This document shows positions 24,714 through 35,974 of a DNA stretch of 64,000 nucleotides, piece after piece. This DNA comes from Halichondria panicea (lineage: Eukaryota > Porifera > Demospongiae > Suberitida > Halichondriidae): positions 3,190,830-3,254,829 of the forward strand of contig NC_087389.1 in NCBI RefSeq assembly GCF_963675165.1. The letters run 5' to 3'. Numbering within the stretch: position 1 is the stretch's first letter; every line of letters begins with the position of its first letter. A model generated the notes under the pieces. It was not told where the DNA came from. It did not search any database and was given only the letters and a program-made list of their open reading frames with translations. The position numbers and the translations under genes are program-made.

Positions 24714-26001
24714 TCAGTTCAAGTTCACGCTCAAATGCAAGCAACTGTAAAATTGGTATAGAGATCGACTATGAGTTCCTGCATCTGCTAAAGCTATACT
24801 CTTACAGGCAATCACCACTGGATTGCGTAATCCGATTGTACACGATACAGACGGCTTTGGTTGCAGTAGCTGTTTGGTTGCAGTAGCTGTCAAAGCCATG
24901 ACAGGAATTCCTCTTGGTAATATACTTCTTAGCTCTCTGATCCGTGCATCGGAAAGTATCACCCCTGTAACCAAATTGATATCATATTACTGTTCATTAC
25001 AGATATATTTATTTAGGTCTATGTAACCATTTTTTCACCTCGACTGATTGCTTGTCAACAATCAGTCCATTCAATCGGGTACAATAATTTATGTTAGTTA
25101 TTGACTGGTTGACTAGTAATTATGGCTTATAACCAACCTACGCCCTCGGCATAATTACAGTCAACAACTGATTCATTTGAACATCTTGCTCTCACAGCCA
25201 CTTTTGTGCCTCAGAATATATGCAGTTAGAACAGTCGAGGCTACTTCAATCTACTAAACTACCCGCCCACCAATATCAGCAGCTGCCGTTTTCAATGTGC
25301 ATTGCGCTGTACCCTCTGAGCCACAGCCTTGACGATTGAACTGCAGTGTTTCAAGCCTCATGAACATGTAATAAGTACTGCTAGCTAGCTAGCTCAGGTC
25401 AATATGACAATAGCATAGTCTACAAAAACTTTTTGCGTGCTGTATTGCAATTGCCAAGATGATTTAAAAGTTGAATAGTGCTTGTAGGAAGTAAAAATAT
25501 GAGGCCATACTTAGGACCTAGTGAATCAAAAGCCTGGGTGCTAATTTACTTTTGTCACACAATGTGCCTCGTCAACAATCAGTCCATTCAATCGGTCGGT
25601 ATAGACCTCAGACCGTTTCTTGGTGATCATGGTCTCGGTGGTTGAAAATACCAGCTGAAAGTTTGCAGTCACTTGTGACACAAGCAGTCCTTTCCTTTTC
25701 CAACTTCCACCTGAAATAATTTTCACTCATCGTAACCCATGCCTGACATAATTATTATCGTATGGGATCGTATGGGTAGCTTTACCTGATCTTTTATGAT
25801 TGTTACAATCACAATTGAGTCTTCTGAGCCAGACAATGCATCGAACCATAGATAGTAGAGGAGAGGGATTGGAAACGTACATAACGGCCCATGCGTGTCA
25901 CCGAGGGGTGTACCCACGCAATAGAATTGGGAGTTTGGCGCCGACACTGCTACTCTGAGAAACCTTCTGAAACCTTCTGCACTTGCGCAGTTGCACTGCA
26001 A
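24714..26001 (-). pseudogene. RecQ-type helicase relic with motifs Ia, II and III
   Basis: Minus strand, in order: DALSGSEDSIVIVTIIKDQV (about 25850-25770; the motif Ia area ending in KDQV), then NFQLVFSTTETM and LNGLIVDEAHCV (about 25680-25545; motif II DEAH), then SILPRGIPVMALTATATKQ (about 24935-24865; motif III). This spacing with intervening non-coding sequence could reflect introns of a former RecQ gene. CAATCAGTCCATTCAATCGG, part of the motif II coding region, is repeated at about 25060. An exact 17-bp duplication (24857-24890) falls directly on motif III. Motif I, motifs IV-VI and RQC/HRDC domains are not found. Confidence 0.65.
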
Positions 26002-26214
26002 GTACTTCTAGAGTACTTCTAGATATAGAGCACTAACTGTACCACGTGTCAGGCAGCTGGTTTATCCTAGCTTATAATTCTCATTTCCAGACCAGAGCTT
26101 CTAGTTGAAGTTGATTATAGAGTGATGTTAAACAGTTAACATACTTTCGACTCTGCTAGACAAGTGTGGGATTTTCTCTAGCCCTAGTCATCATTGATGG
26201 TTATTCTTTATGCA

Positions 26215-26455
26215 GTGAAATGTTTGTAAATTCTCTATCGGGTTTCCAGACCAATAAAATTCCTAGCAACCATATACCAAGGTGCAACATGTGTTGCCAT
26301 AGCAACCACGGTTATTACGTCCACCCGTTTTTATCATTTTAAATGCCGGTGAGATAAAATGCCTATCATATGGTATAAAGGCTTGACTAAGCTTGATTTT
26401 CACATCATATGAATGTAACAGTGCTAACACAATTTGAAGTACAATACGTACATGT
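26215..26455 (-). mobile_element. piggyBac-like MITE right-end fragment (PB-7)
   Basis: GTGAAATGTTTGTAAATTCTC, GGTTTCCAGACC, GCAACATGTGTTGCCATAGC and CCGTTTTTATCATTTTAAATGC match the right half of the PB family in reverse. The left half and TTAA-bounded tips are missing. Confidence 0.6.
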
Positions 26456-26564
26456 ATTACTAACGATGCTTTCCATTACCACCCAAGAGTGGGTAGTTGT
26501 TTTGATAAGGTGTACCATCGCTTCATTTGGTATACATTGTATAACCATCAGCCCTATTGTCACC

Positions 26565-26684
26565 GGTATCTACTGCACAGCTAGTGTGAGTGTGATACCA
26601 GGTATCTATCTACTGCACAGCTAGTGTGAGTGTGATACCAGGTATCTATCTCCTGCACAGCTAGTGTGAGTGTGATACCAGGTA
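26565..26684 (+). repeat. Tandem repeat, 40-bp unit, three copies
   Basis: GGTATCTATCTACTGCACAG plus CTAGTGTGAGTGTGATACCA is present at 26601-26640 and 26641-26680, with a first unit at 26565-26600 lacking 4 bp. The units are almost identical, indicating recent expansion. Confidence 0.85.
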
Positions 26685-26690
26685 CCTCTT

Positions 26691-26990
26691 TTAGAACTGC
26701 AAAGACCTACCTTTAGTACATACAAAAGTGTGATAACTTAGTACTGCAAAGCAGTGTGATAAATCGTTTGTCAGGTACATATCACAAACTTTACACTTCA
26801 TGGAACTTCTATGCCTACCCTCATGCCGTTTTAATCTAGCCTTAGCACATACCTCTCTTAGAATCAGCATAGAGTGGTAGATGATGCTGTGAGGTGTCCA
26901 GCTGAGTGGTTCGTTGAGGTTCAGTCCGAGGGCGTCCAGATGTTCAGTCAGAGGGCGTCCAGATGATCTTCTGCTACAGAATTCACCTAT
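26691..26990 (-). pseudogene. Possible piggyBac-like C-terminal fragment
   Basis: The minus-strand frame runs out of the neighbouring repeat and reads [19 protein letters not shown], then [12 protein letters not shown] and [14 protein letters not shown] CxxC pair followed by a HCF..YHT-like ending resembles the Cys-rich tail of piggyBac transposases, but the match is short and based on memory. No catalytic block precedes it. An alternative is an unrelated exon. Confidence 0.3.
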
Positions 26991-27017
26991 AAAGCTTTCC
27001 AAACGCATACACAATGT

Positions 27018-27106
27018 AACACACACACACACGTACAAACACACACACGCATGCACGCACACACACATGTGCACACAAATGCATGTACACACACATGCTC
27101 GCACGG

Positions 27107-27140
<34 letters not shown>

Positions 27141-27276
27141 GCACTGCATGTACACACACACACACATGTGCACACAAATGCATGTACACACACACACACA
27201 CGTACAAACACACACACGCATGCACGCACACACACACAAATGCATGTACACACACACACACGTACAAACACACATG

Positions 27277-27323
<47 letters not shown>

Positions 27324-27461
27324 CATGTACACACACACACATATGTGCACACAAATGCATGTACACACACACACGTACAAACACACACACGCATGCACGC
27401 ACACACACACATGTGCACACAAATGCATGTACACACACACACACACGTACAAACACACATG

Positions 27462-27502
<41 letters not shown>

Positions 27503-27549
27503 GCACACAAATGCATGTACACACACACACACACGTACAAACACACATG

Positions 27550-27590
<41 letters not shown>

Positions 27591-27972
27591 GCACACAAAT
27601 GCATGTACACACACACACACGTACAAACACACACACGCATGCTCGCACACACACACATGTGCACACAAATGCATGTACACAGCTCGCACCGATACACACA
27701 CACACACACACATGTGCACACATATGCATGTACACACACACACACGTACAAACACACATACGCATGCTCGCATGCACGCACACAAATGCATGTACACACG
27801 CACACACACACATGTGCACACAAATGCATGTACACACACACATGCTCGCACGGATACACACACACACACACATGTGCACACGTATGCATGTACACACACA
27901 CACACACGTACAAACACACACACACACACGCATGCTCGCATGCACGCACACACACACATGTGCACACAAATG
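27018..27972. repeat. (AC)n-derived complex array, left part
   Basis: Runs of (AC)n alternate with fixed variants: ATGTGCACAC, AAATGCATGTAC, CGTACAAACAC, GCATGCTCGC and CGGATAC. Nearly all variants preserve alternation of purine and pyrimidine. Long open frames in all phases (His/Thr or Cys/Val repeats) are a by-product of the composition and are not genes. The array continues at 28675 beyond an inserted MITE-A. Confidence 0.95.
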
Positions 27973-28674
27973 CTCTGCGCAGTTAAGGCCTGGGTCAGGC
28001 ACTGATAAGATTAATTTTATTCATTGCCAACATTTTATGTAGATCATGTAGATCATGTAGTGTTAATGAGATTCATAATGTTTATTAATGTTTTCATTGC
28101 ATGTGACGTCATAAGGTCAATGTATTTGCTTAGCTAGCTGCTAGAACTATTATAGATTATCTTTGGCAACAAATACGGCGGACTTAAACAAGGTAAGAGT
28201 AGCTGTTTAGGCCCTCAAAAGATGGAGTATGTTGTTATGATTATGTTTCCTTGATGGGAAGTAAAAATGTCCAAAACTTTCTTAGCTATGCTAGCTTCTT
28301 TAGCTCTGACAGCCACTCTAGAGGTAGGCTATTTTGTGTATCTCAAGAATACAATAACTCCTACTCTTCCCATCAAGGATACTAGTACCTAGCTATGAGA
28401 TGTTCATCTAGCCTTGTTTTTGAAGCTTGATCTTGGCATCTTCAACCCCGTATTTGCACTTCTCTTTCTGAAAGTGGCATGACGTCATCACCATTTATGG
28501 GACTAATTAGCATAATTGAATTAAGCTAATTAGTTTTTTGGAAAAAGAAAACATTGAGCTTCATTTTGGATCATTTTGATGCAGCATACACTGTATATTG
28601 CAAATAATACAGCAGTATGAACATAGTGTAAATTTTGGTGTTGAAATCTGGACCCGGGCCTTAAGTGCGCAGAG
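27973..28674 (+). mobile_element. MITE-A copy 3, full length, inserted in the (AC)n array
   Basis: 702 bp with terminal inverted repeats of about 24 bp: CTCTGCGCAGTTAAGGCCTG at the left, CTCTGCGCACTTAAGGCCCG as the complement of the right end. A 2-bp TG at 27971-27972 is repeated at 28675-28676, and removing the element restores the array phrase AAATGTATGTAC. About 99% identical by eye to the copy at 35272. No coding capacity, so it needs a transposase in trans. Confidence 0.85.
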
Positions 28675-29968
28675 TGTATGTACACACACACACACACACA
28701 CACACACATGTGCACACATGTGCACACAAATGCATGTACACACACACATGCTCGCACGGATACACACACACACACACACATGTGCACACGTATGCATGTA
28801 CACACACACACACACGCATGCTCGCATGCACGCACACACACACATGTGCACACAAATGTATGTACACACACACACACACATGTGCACACATGTGCACACA
28901 AATGCATGTACACACACACATGCTCGCACGGATACACACACACACACACACATGTGCACACGTATGCATGTACACACACACACACACGCATGCTCGCATG
29001 CACGCACACACACACATGTGCACACAAATGTATGTACACACACACACACACATGTGCACACATGTGCACACAAATGCATGTACACACACACATGCTCGCA
29101 CGGATACACACACACACACACACATGTGCACACGTATGCATGTACACACACACACACACGCATGCTCGCATGCACGCACACACACACATGTGCACACAAA
29201 TGTATGTACACACACACACACACATGTGCACACATGTGCACACAAATGCATGTACACACACACATGCTCGCACGGATACACACACACACACACACATGTG
29301 CACACGTATGCATGTACACACACACACACGTACAAACACACACACGCATGCTCGCATGCACGCACACACACACATGTGCACACAAATGCATGTACACACA
29401 CACACACACGTGCACACAAATGCATGTACACACACACACATTATGTGCACACAAATGCATGTACACACACACACACACACACACACACGTACACACACAC
29501 ACACGCATGCTCGCACGCACACACACACACACACACACGTGCACACAAATGTCACACACACACGCATGCTCGCACGCACACACACACACACACACATGTG
29601 CACACAAATGCATGTACACACACACGCATGCTCGCACGCACACACACACACATGTGCACACAAATGCATGTACACACACACACGCATGCTCGCACGCACA
29701 CACACACACATGTGCACACAAATGCATGTACACACACACACACGCATGCTAGCACGGACACACACACACACACACACACATACACACACACACACATGCT
29801 CGCATGCACACACACACATGTGCACACAAATGCATGTATACACACACACATGCTACACACACACACACACACACATGTGCACACAAATGCATGTACACAC
29901 ACACATGCACACACACACACATGTGCACACAAATGCATGTACACACACACATGCACACACACACACAT

Positions 29969-30006
<38 letters not shown>

Positions 30007-30385
30007 GCACACAAATGCATGTACACACACACACACGTACAAACACACACACGCATGCTCGCACACACACACATGTGCACACAAATGCATGTACACAGCT
30101 CGCACCGATACACACACACACACACACATGTGCACACATATGCATGTACACACACACACACGTACAAACACACATACGCATGCTCGCATGCACGCACACA
30201 AATGCATGTACACACGCACACACACACATGTGCACACAAATGCATGTACACACACACATGCTCGCACGGATACACACACACACACACACACATGTGCACA
30301 CGTATGCATGTACACACACACACACACGTACAAACACACACGCATGCTCGCATGCACGCACACACACATGTGCACACAAATGTAT

Positions 30386-30421
<36 letters not shown>

Positions 30422-31186
30422 GCACACATGTGCACACAAATGCATGTACACACACACATGCTCGCACGGATACACACACACACACACACATGTGCACACG
30501 TATGCATGTACACACACACACACACGTAAAAACACACACACACACGCATGCTCGCATGCACGCACACACACACATGTGCACACAAATGTATGTACACACA
30601 CACACACACATGTGCACACATGTGCACACAAATGCATGTACACACACACATGCTCGCACGGATACACACACACACACACACATGTGCACACGTATGCATG
30701 TACACACACACACACACGTAAAAACACACACACACACGCATGCTCGCATGCACGCACACACACACATGTGCACACAAATGTATGTACACACACACACACA
30801 CATGTGCACACATGTGCACACAAATGCATGTACACACACACATGCTCGCACGGATACACACACACACACACACATGTGCACACAAATGCATGTACACACA
30901 CACGCATGCTCGCACGCACACACACACACGTGCACACAAATGCATGTACACACACACACGCATGCTCGCACGCACACACAAACACATGTGCACACAAATG
31001 CATGTACACACACACACGCATGCTAGCACGGACACACACACACACACACATACACACACACACATGCTCGCATGCACACACACACATGTGCACACAAATG
31101 CATGTATACACACACACATGCTACACACACACACACACATGTGCACACAAATGCATGTACACACACACATGCACACACACACACAT

Positions 31187-31220
<34 letters not shown>

Positions 31221-31275
31221 GTGCACACAAATGCATGTACACACACACACGTACAAACACACACGCATGCTCGCA

Positions 31276-31316
<41 letters not shown>
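28675..31316. repeat. (AC)n-derived complex array, right part with higher-order units
   Basis: Continuation of the array. From 28677 to about 29390 four copies of a roughly 175-bp higher-order unit are visible (recurring AAATGTATGTAC at about 28855, 29028 and 29200). Similar units of about 190-200 bp recur at about 30380-30890. A block near 30000-30250 repeats the order seen at about 27580-27830, including GCTCGCACCGATAC. Confidence 0.95.
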
Positions 31317-31318
<2 letters not shown>

Positions 31319-31880
31319 CTATCTATTTATTCTATTTATTTTGACTAATGCCTGAAGCTAATTCTAAGAACCAAAATTAGAGGTATGATTATCTTGTGCT
31401 TGCCACATAGAAGAACCACGTATCAGCTACTATCAGCTACAATATAACCACAATGCCTGGCCCAAACAACACAGCTTTAATGTTATAGTTAAGCCTCCTT
31501 CAAGGTTAGAATTAGAATGACTTGTATTACAGCATAAGTCCTATATTTCAACATGACTTTAAATAGCTTACAATAATTATTCATCACAATAACTCACAAT
31601 AAGGGATACATCATTAATTATTTGGAAAGGGCAGAACGAGCCAACTGCCATATTTTAAGGTGTAGCACATAGCTTATGCTCATCACATCCCACCAGCCTA
31701 GTACTACTCAATTTAGGCCACACCATCTCAACCACAACCAAACCAAAGAGCAACAACCAATCAAATCCTGCCCATGCATACTCAGTCATAGCTCACATGA
31801 ACATCAGCTAGAAAACACACGGTAGAAAGTGCCTGATATCCCAGAAGAAAAATAAAGTAAGTTACTGTACTTTATTATAA
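31317..31880 (+). repeat. Dispersed repeat R2, copy 1
   Basis: Starts at the end of the (AC)n array with CTATTTATTTTGACTAATGC and runs to TAAGTTACTGTACTTTATTA. It matches 47358-48075 almost base for base in blocks. This copy has tandem duplications (TCTATTTAT and CTATCAGCTA units) that are single in the other copy. Non-coding. Confidence 0.8.
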
Positions 31881-33394
31881 TCTAGACCCAATTTACTAAA
31901 ACTAACTCTATGGTATACAAATTTGATCTAAATGGATGCCAAAACTTTTAAGATAATGATCGACTTATGACATGCATGCGGTTGAGACCCGGATACAGGT
32001 ATCAACCCACACACTTTTACCATTATCCCCTACCATAATTATTAACATAATATACAGTATACTAGATCTAAATGACTCTCACTAAGTAAATACAGCATCA
32101 TGTGTGAAACTTTTCCTTTTGTTTTTTGTGGCACACTGGGGAGAGTTGGCGCCATCAAAGATCTTTAACCCATCATATCTGATTCTCAAGGTCAGATCAA
32201 CCAAACGTGCCCTTATGACTAGTTAGGTCACCCTTAATAATTATACTATATAATCACCATCATTCTTCATCTTACCAATAATTCATACCTCACAAACGTC
32301 TTTGAAACTGTTACCTGTACATGTTACACTCAAAATACCATCAGATGCCGACCATATTTATTAAGACTAAGTGAGCATTCCGTTTGAGCTAGTAACGCGA
32401 ACAGTTGACACAATTTCTCCCACACAAATGGTATACCCTCAAACACACAACGTACTTGTACGGGACTGGCTTGCCAGTCGGGTCCCCAGTTGTCGACCCA
32501 GTGGCAACAAGCTCTTATTTATAAGTTGCTAGCTCTTCTAGAAATAAATGTCACGGGGGTGAGTTTAAAATACTTAAAATCAACTACTGGACGGCACCTG
32601 CTGATATAATAATAGTTATAAGTACATTCCATAAACATATCCAACTCATGATTAATACCGGCCCACTTTCAATCCACGTACAAACCAACCACACGTACAA
32701 GCCAACCATACTGAAGCCCCCCCTCCACACATTAAGAGGATTAACCTCGTCCATATAATTATTATGACACATCCTCATCCCTAGACCTAGCTTAGACCCT
32801 AACTGAGACTGAAACACACAATTAATAAGAGGATTTGTGACGTACTTTTACCTTAAGTAAAGTCATGTTCAATGTTAAAATTCATATTTACTGCTACACA
32901 CGTGTTAACCCACAGCCACTGCACCGAAAGTGCAATAGTACACAAATTTATCTGCAATTGACAGAAAAAAAATTTACGGTGAAATTTACTAATTAATTTT
33001 AATTTCAGTATACTAAGTCATAATACTATGCTCTGTATCTTATGCACACACTGACCTATTAACATGAATTTCACCATCATAGTTGCATGTACAAGAAAAT
33101 TGCACGCAGATAGATAATTTAGTTCTCTGTAAATTGCAAAAGTGTGCCAAGATTGACTTGGTGTCATTTCGCCATTTCACCATTTCCAGCTTCCTCAAGG
33201 TAACCCACACTTATTACTACTAAAAGAAACAGTATGAAATTTCCAATTATTTAAGCAAATTTCCAGTCATGTATGTTGTATATTTTCCATGTACATAACA
33301 CACAAGAATGAGCAATGATGCATACATAACACATCAAATTTGTCACAGTATACAGAATCGTGTATATGGCCAGACTCAATGCGTTCCACAATGG
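31881..33394. other. Spacer, no gene recognised
   Basis: AT-rich; no open frame with recognisable motifs. A short GC-richer piece at about 32455-32515 has a GACTGGCTTGCCAGTC inverted repeat. Confidence 0.45.
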
Positions 33395-34502
33395 ACCCTG
33401 TCGTCTCTGTATGGTGTCGTCTCTGTATGGAAACAGTAAAGAAATATACACACGTCCAAAAGTTGAGTGAGAATGAATATTCATTACTGTTAAAAGTGGA
33501 AAGTGACAAAAGTGCTTGTATTTGTTACAGTTGCTCAAAGCAAAACAAGTAATAATCCCAACCTTCAACCAAGATGGAAACTAAAAATTGTCAAGGAGAC
33601 GTTGAAATGTAGTATACATATTTGCAACGAAAAACTTTGTAAAACCACAAAACTTGCCTCAGTTGAAAACTTGCCTCAGTTGAAGAAGTGCTGCAACCAT
33701 GTTTTACAGTTGAGGATGACCAGGTGGCTGTTGGTCTCTACCATGCGAGTTCTGTAAAATTAAACCACATAAAGGACAACACTTTAACAGACACTGTACG
33801 TCACACCAGATGTAGTGAACGCCTACTTGAGGGAAGTCATCAATTACCCCTCTGACTTATCTAGAGAAAGCATACTTTACCTTTCATGTTATATGCATTT
33901 CAGCATAATAACAGGCGGACACACAAATACATGTACTCAAGTGGTTTGAACTGAGAAGCAGAATGCGAGGTTCATTTGCAGTATCCCAAACAAAGAAATG
34001 TCAGAGAAGGACATTTTTGAGCTTGTCATGATAAATTGGGGATCCGACTGGGAGAATGCATAAAATGTGGTGAAGCTATGGTTTTACCAGAGCGGAATAT
34101 ATACGTACTGTGAAATCTACTTCATCCCAAACAGGTGCCAAATTTATCGAGGAAAATATCCCTAGCAGTCGCTGGTTTCTTTCAAACCTACAAGTATATT
34201 ATAAGGGTATGCTTGTACCGGTATGCTTGAGGTACATTGCCGTCATTGACGGTATGGGACAATTTTGTTTCACAAAAACTGTGACCTTGTTAGTGCATTA
34301 TCAATAGCACTAGGTAAGCGACAAAGTCCAAAAATAAAACAGGAACAAGATGAGATACACATGATTCAGAATCCACATCTATTGATAATTCAGTGGTTCC
34401 TGTTGCAAAGTACCTTAACGGTATCCTTCATGAAAGAGCAAAGACACAAAGTTACAAAGTTTCTGGACAAGGGGGCTTCTCTAATCCATGCAACAAATTT
34501 CA
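33395..34502 (+). pseudogene. Zinc/PIN-like/CXC family member 2, N-terminal part
   Basis: The frame includes VWCRLCMETVKKY, then CICYSCSKQ, NPNLQPRWKL and CSIHIC, repeating the Cys pattern of the 2.7-3.8 kb copy (CxxC, CICxxC, P.W, C.I..C). Further on are SSRWFLSNLQVYYKGML and RRYGTILFHKNCDLVSALSI in alternating frames. An exact 16-bp duplication overlaps the first CxxC (33399-33430) and a 17-bp one follows (33650-33683). The last reading ends ...HATNF at a consensus donor GTGAGT (34503). Joining to the acceptor TACAG at 41921 keeps the frame, so I treat 34503-41921 as an intron swollen by insertions. Several stops show the gene is decayed. Confidence 0.55.
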
Positions 34503-34562
34503 GTGAGTTTCTCTATATACATGTATGAAGCTATATACAGGTACTTTTTGTCACTGTATACA

Positions 34563-34635
34563 ACTAGTGTTCAAGCTGGCGCTGTGCTAATGCCTCTCGC
34601 CATGTTTTTGCTTTCGCTCAAAAGTATTAGAGTGT
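34563..34635 (+). repeat. Repeat A, left piece, split by the gypsy element
   Basis: AACTAGTGTTCAAGCTGGCG through CTTTCGCTCAAAAGTATTAG to GTGT. It continues at 41227. The intact arrangement is visible at 51709 onward, where ATTAGAGTGTTATATTAG is uninterrupted. Confidence 0.85.
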
Positions 34636-34759
34636 TGTAACAAACTCAACTCTTTCTATCACTTTCAATCATACGTGACATGCCCAGAACACTCATTACA
34701 TCATGCCGTATATTAACTAATAGTAGTTCAATAGTATAATACATTGTCACAATGTTACA
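34636..34759 (-). repeat. 3' LTR of the gypsy element
   Basis: Begins TGTAACAAACTC and ends CAATGTTACA, so the tips TGTAACA/TGTTACA form a short inverted repeat with TG...CA boundaries. It matches the LTR at 41103-41226 at every position I compared. 124 bp is short for this superfamily. Confidence 0.9.
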
Positions 34760-34772
34760 TATCCCCTGCTCA
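34758..34772 (-). other. Probable polypurine tract and pol stop codon
   Basis: On the minus strand the pol stop TGA is followed by GCAGGGGATA directly against the LTR. The purine-rich run just upstream of the 3' LTR is the expected plus-strand primer. Assignment is by position. Confidence 0.5.
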
Positions 34773-35271
34773 GGATAGCTCGTCCCGAGCGTTCTCTGAA
34801 TCCTTAACACTCATCAGCCGAGCCGGGGCCTTGATTTCTCGAGTTCGAGTTCGAGTTCGAGTTTGTGTTTGCGTACCTTTCGACGGTACTGCAGTTGGTT
34901 CTCTGGCCTTCTTCTTTGCAGACTCTTGCGGCACAGTGTCGAATATTGCGTCGGTATCAGAGGGAGTGATTGGTGTGTGAGTCTTGGGAGATACAGTCTC
35001 ATCTAGAGTTTCCTCCGGGAGAGTTTCTTTCTGCAACTTGGACAGCCATTTCGGGGGACGCCCAGGCCCCTGTCGACGAGGTCCATACCAGTAGTACCCG
35101 GATGGAAATCCATCAGGGCATCGCGTCACACGTTCCAGGTGTACCTGGATCTTACCATCTTGAGGAGCGTACACCTTCTCAGCGACCATGCCAGTTTTCG
35201 TGACCTCCAGTACCCTATAGGGTCCATGCCATGGTCGAGACAACTTCCTTTCTTTGCCTGACTCATCCTGT
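34770..35271 (-). CDS. Gypsy Pol, C-terminal end downstream of the MITE insertion
   Basis: This is the displaced end of the polyprotein encoded at 35975-41051. It carries WHGPYRVLE, the GPY/F-type motif of integrase C-terminal domains, then PRRQGPGRPPKW, and a Thr/Arg-rich tail encoded by a GAGTTC microsatellite (about 34838-34863). Removing the MITE and one copy of its 2-bp duplication brings this frame into register with the upstream part, showing that the insertion is the only break. It ends about 10 bp before the LTR. No stop interrupts it. Alone it lacks any catalytic residues. Confidence 0.85.
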
Positions 35272-35974
35272 CTCTGCGCAGTTAAGGCCTGGGTCAGGCA
35301 CGGATAAGATTAATTTTATTCATTGCCAACATTTTATGTAGATCATGTAGATCATGTAGTGTTAATGAGATTCATAATGTTTATTAATGTTATTCATTGC
35401 ATGTGACGTCATAAGGTCAATGTATTTGCTTAGCTAGCTGCTAGAACTATTATAGATTATCTTTGGCAACAAATACGGCGGACTAAAACAAGGTAAGAGT
35501 AGCTGTTTAGGCCCTCAAAAGATAGAGTATGTTGTTATGATTATGTTTCCTTGATGGGAAGTAAAAATGTCCAAAACTTTCTTAGCTATGCTAGCTTCTT
35601 TAGCTCTGACAGCCACCCTAGAGGTAGGCTATTTTGTGTATCTCAAGAATACAATAACTCCTACTCTTCCCATCAAGGATACTAGTACCTAGCTATGAGA
35701 TGTTCATCTAGCCTTGTTTTTGAAGCTTGATCTTGGCATCTTCAACGCCGTATTTGCACTTCTCTTTCTGAAAGTGGCATGACGTCATCACCATTTATGG
35801 GACTAATTAGCATAATTGAATTAAGCTAATTAGTTTTTTGGAAAAAGAAAACATTGAGCTTCATTTTGGATCATTTTGATGCAGCATACACTGTATATTG
35901 CAAATAATACAGCAGTGTGAACATAGTGTAAATTTTGGTATTGAAATCTGGACCCGGGCCTTAAGTGCGCAGAG
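35272..35974 (+). mobile_element. MITE-A copy 4, full length, inserted in gypsy pol
   Basis: 703 bp with the same imperfect 24-bp terminal inverted repeats as copy 3. GT at 35270-35271 is repeated at 35975-35976. The insertion adds three codons and a stop to the upstream reading frame. Because the host LTRs are identical, this insertion must be very young. Differences from copy 3 are a handful of substitutions and a 1-2 bp indel. Confidence 0.9.

Noticed and set aside
26691-31355. Very long open frames of His/Thr or Cys/Val repeats on both strands, up to about 896 codons
   Set aside because: They are translations of the (AC)n array in every phase. Composition alone explains them and they run through several frames at once.
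35272-35974. MITE-A as an intron of the gypsy polyprotein
   Set aside because: It has terminal inverted repeats, a 2-bp target duplication and near-identical copies elsewhere, so it is a transposon insertion.
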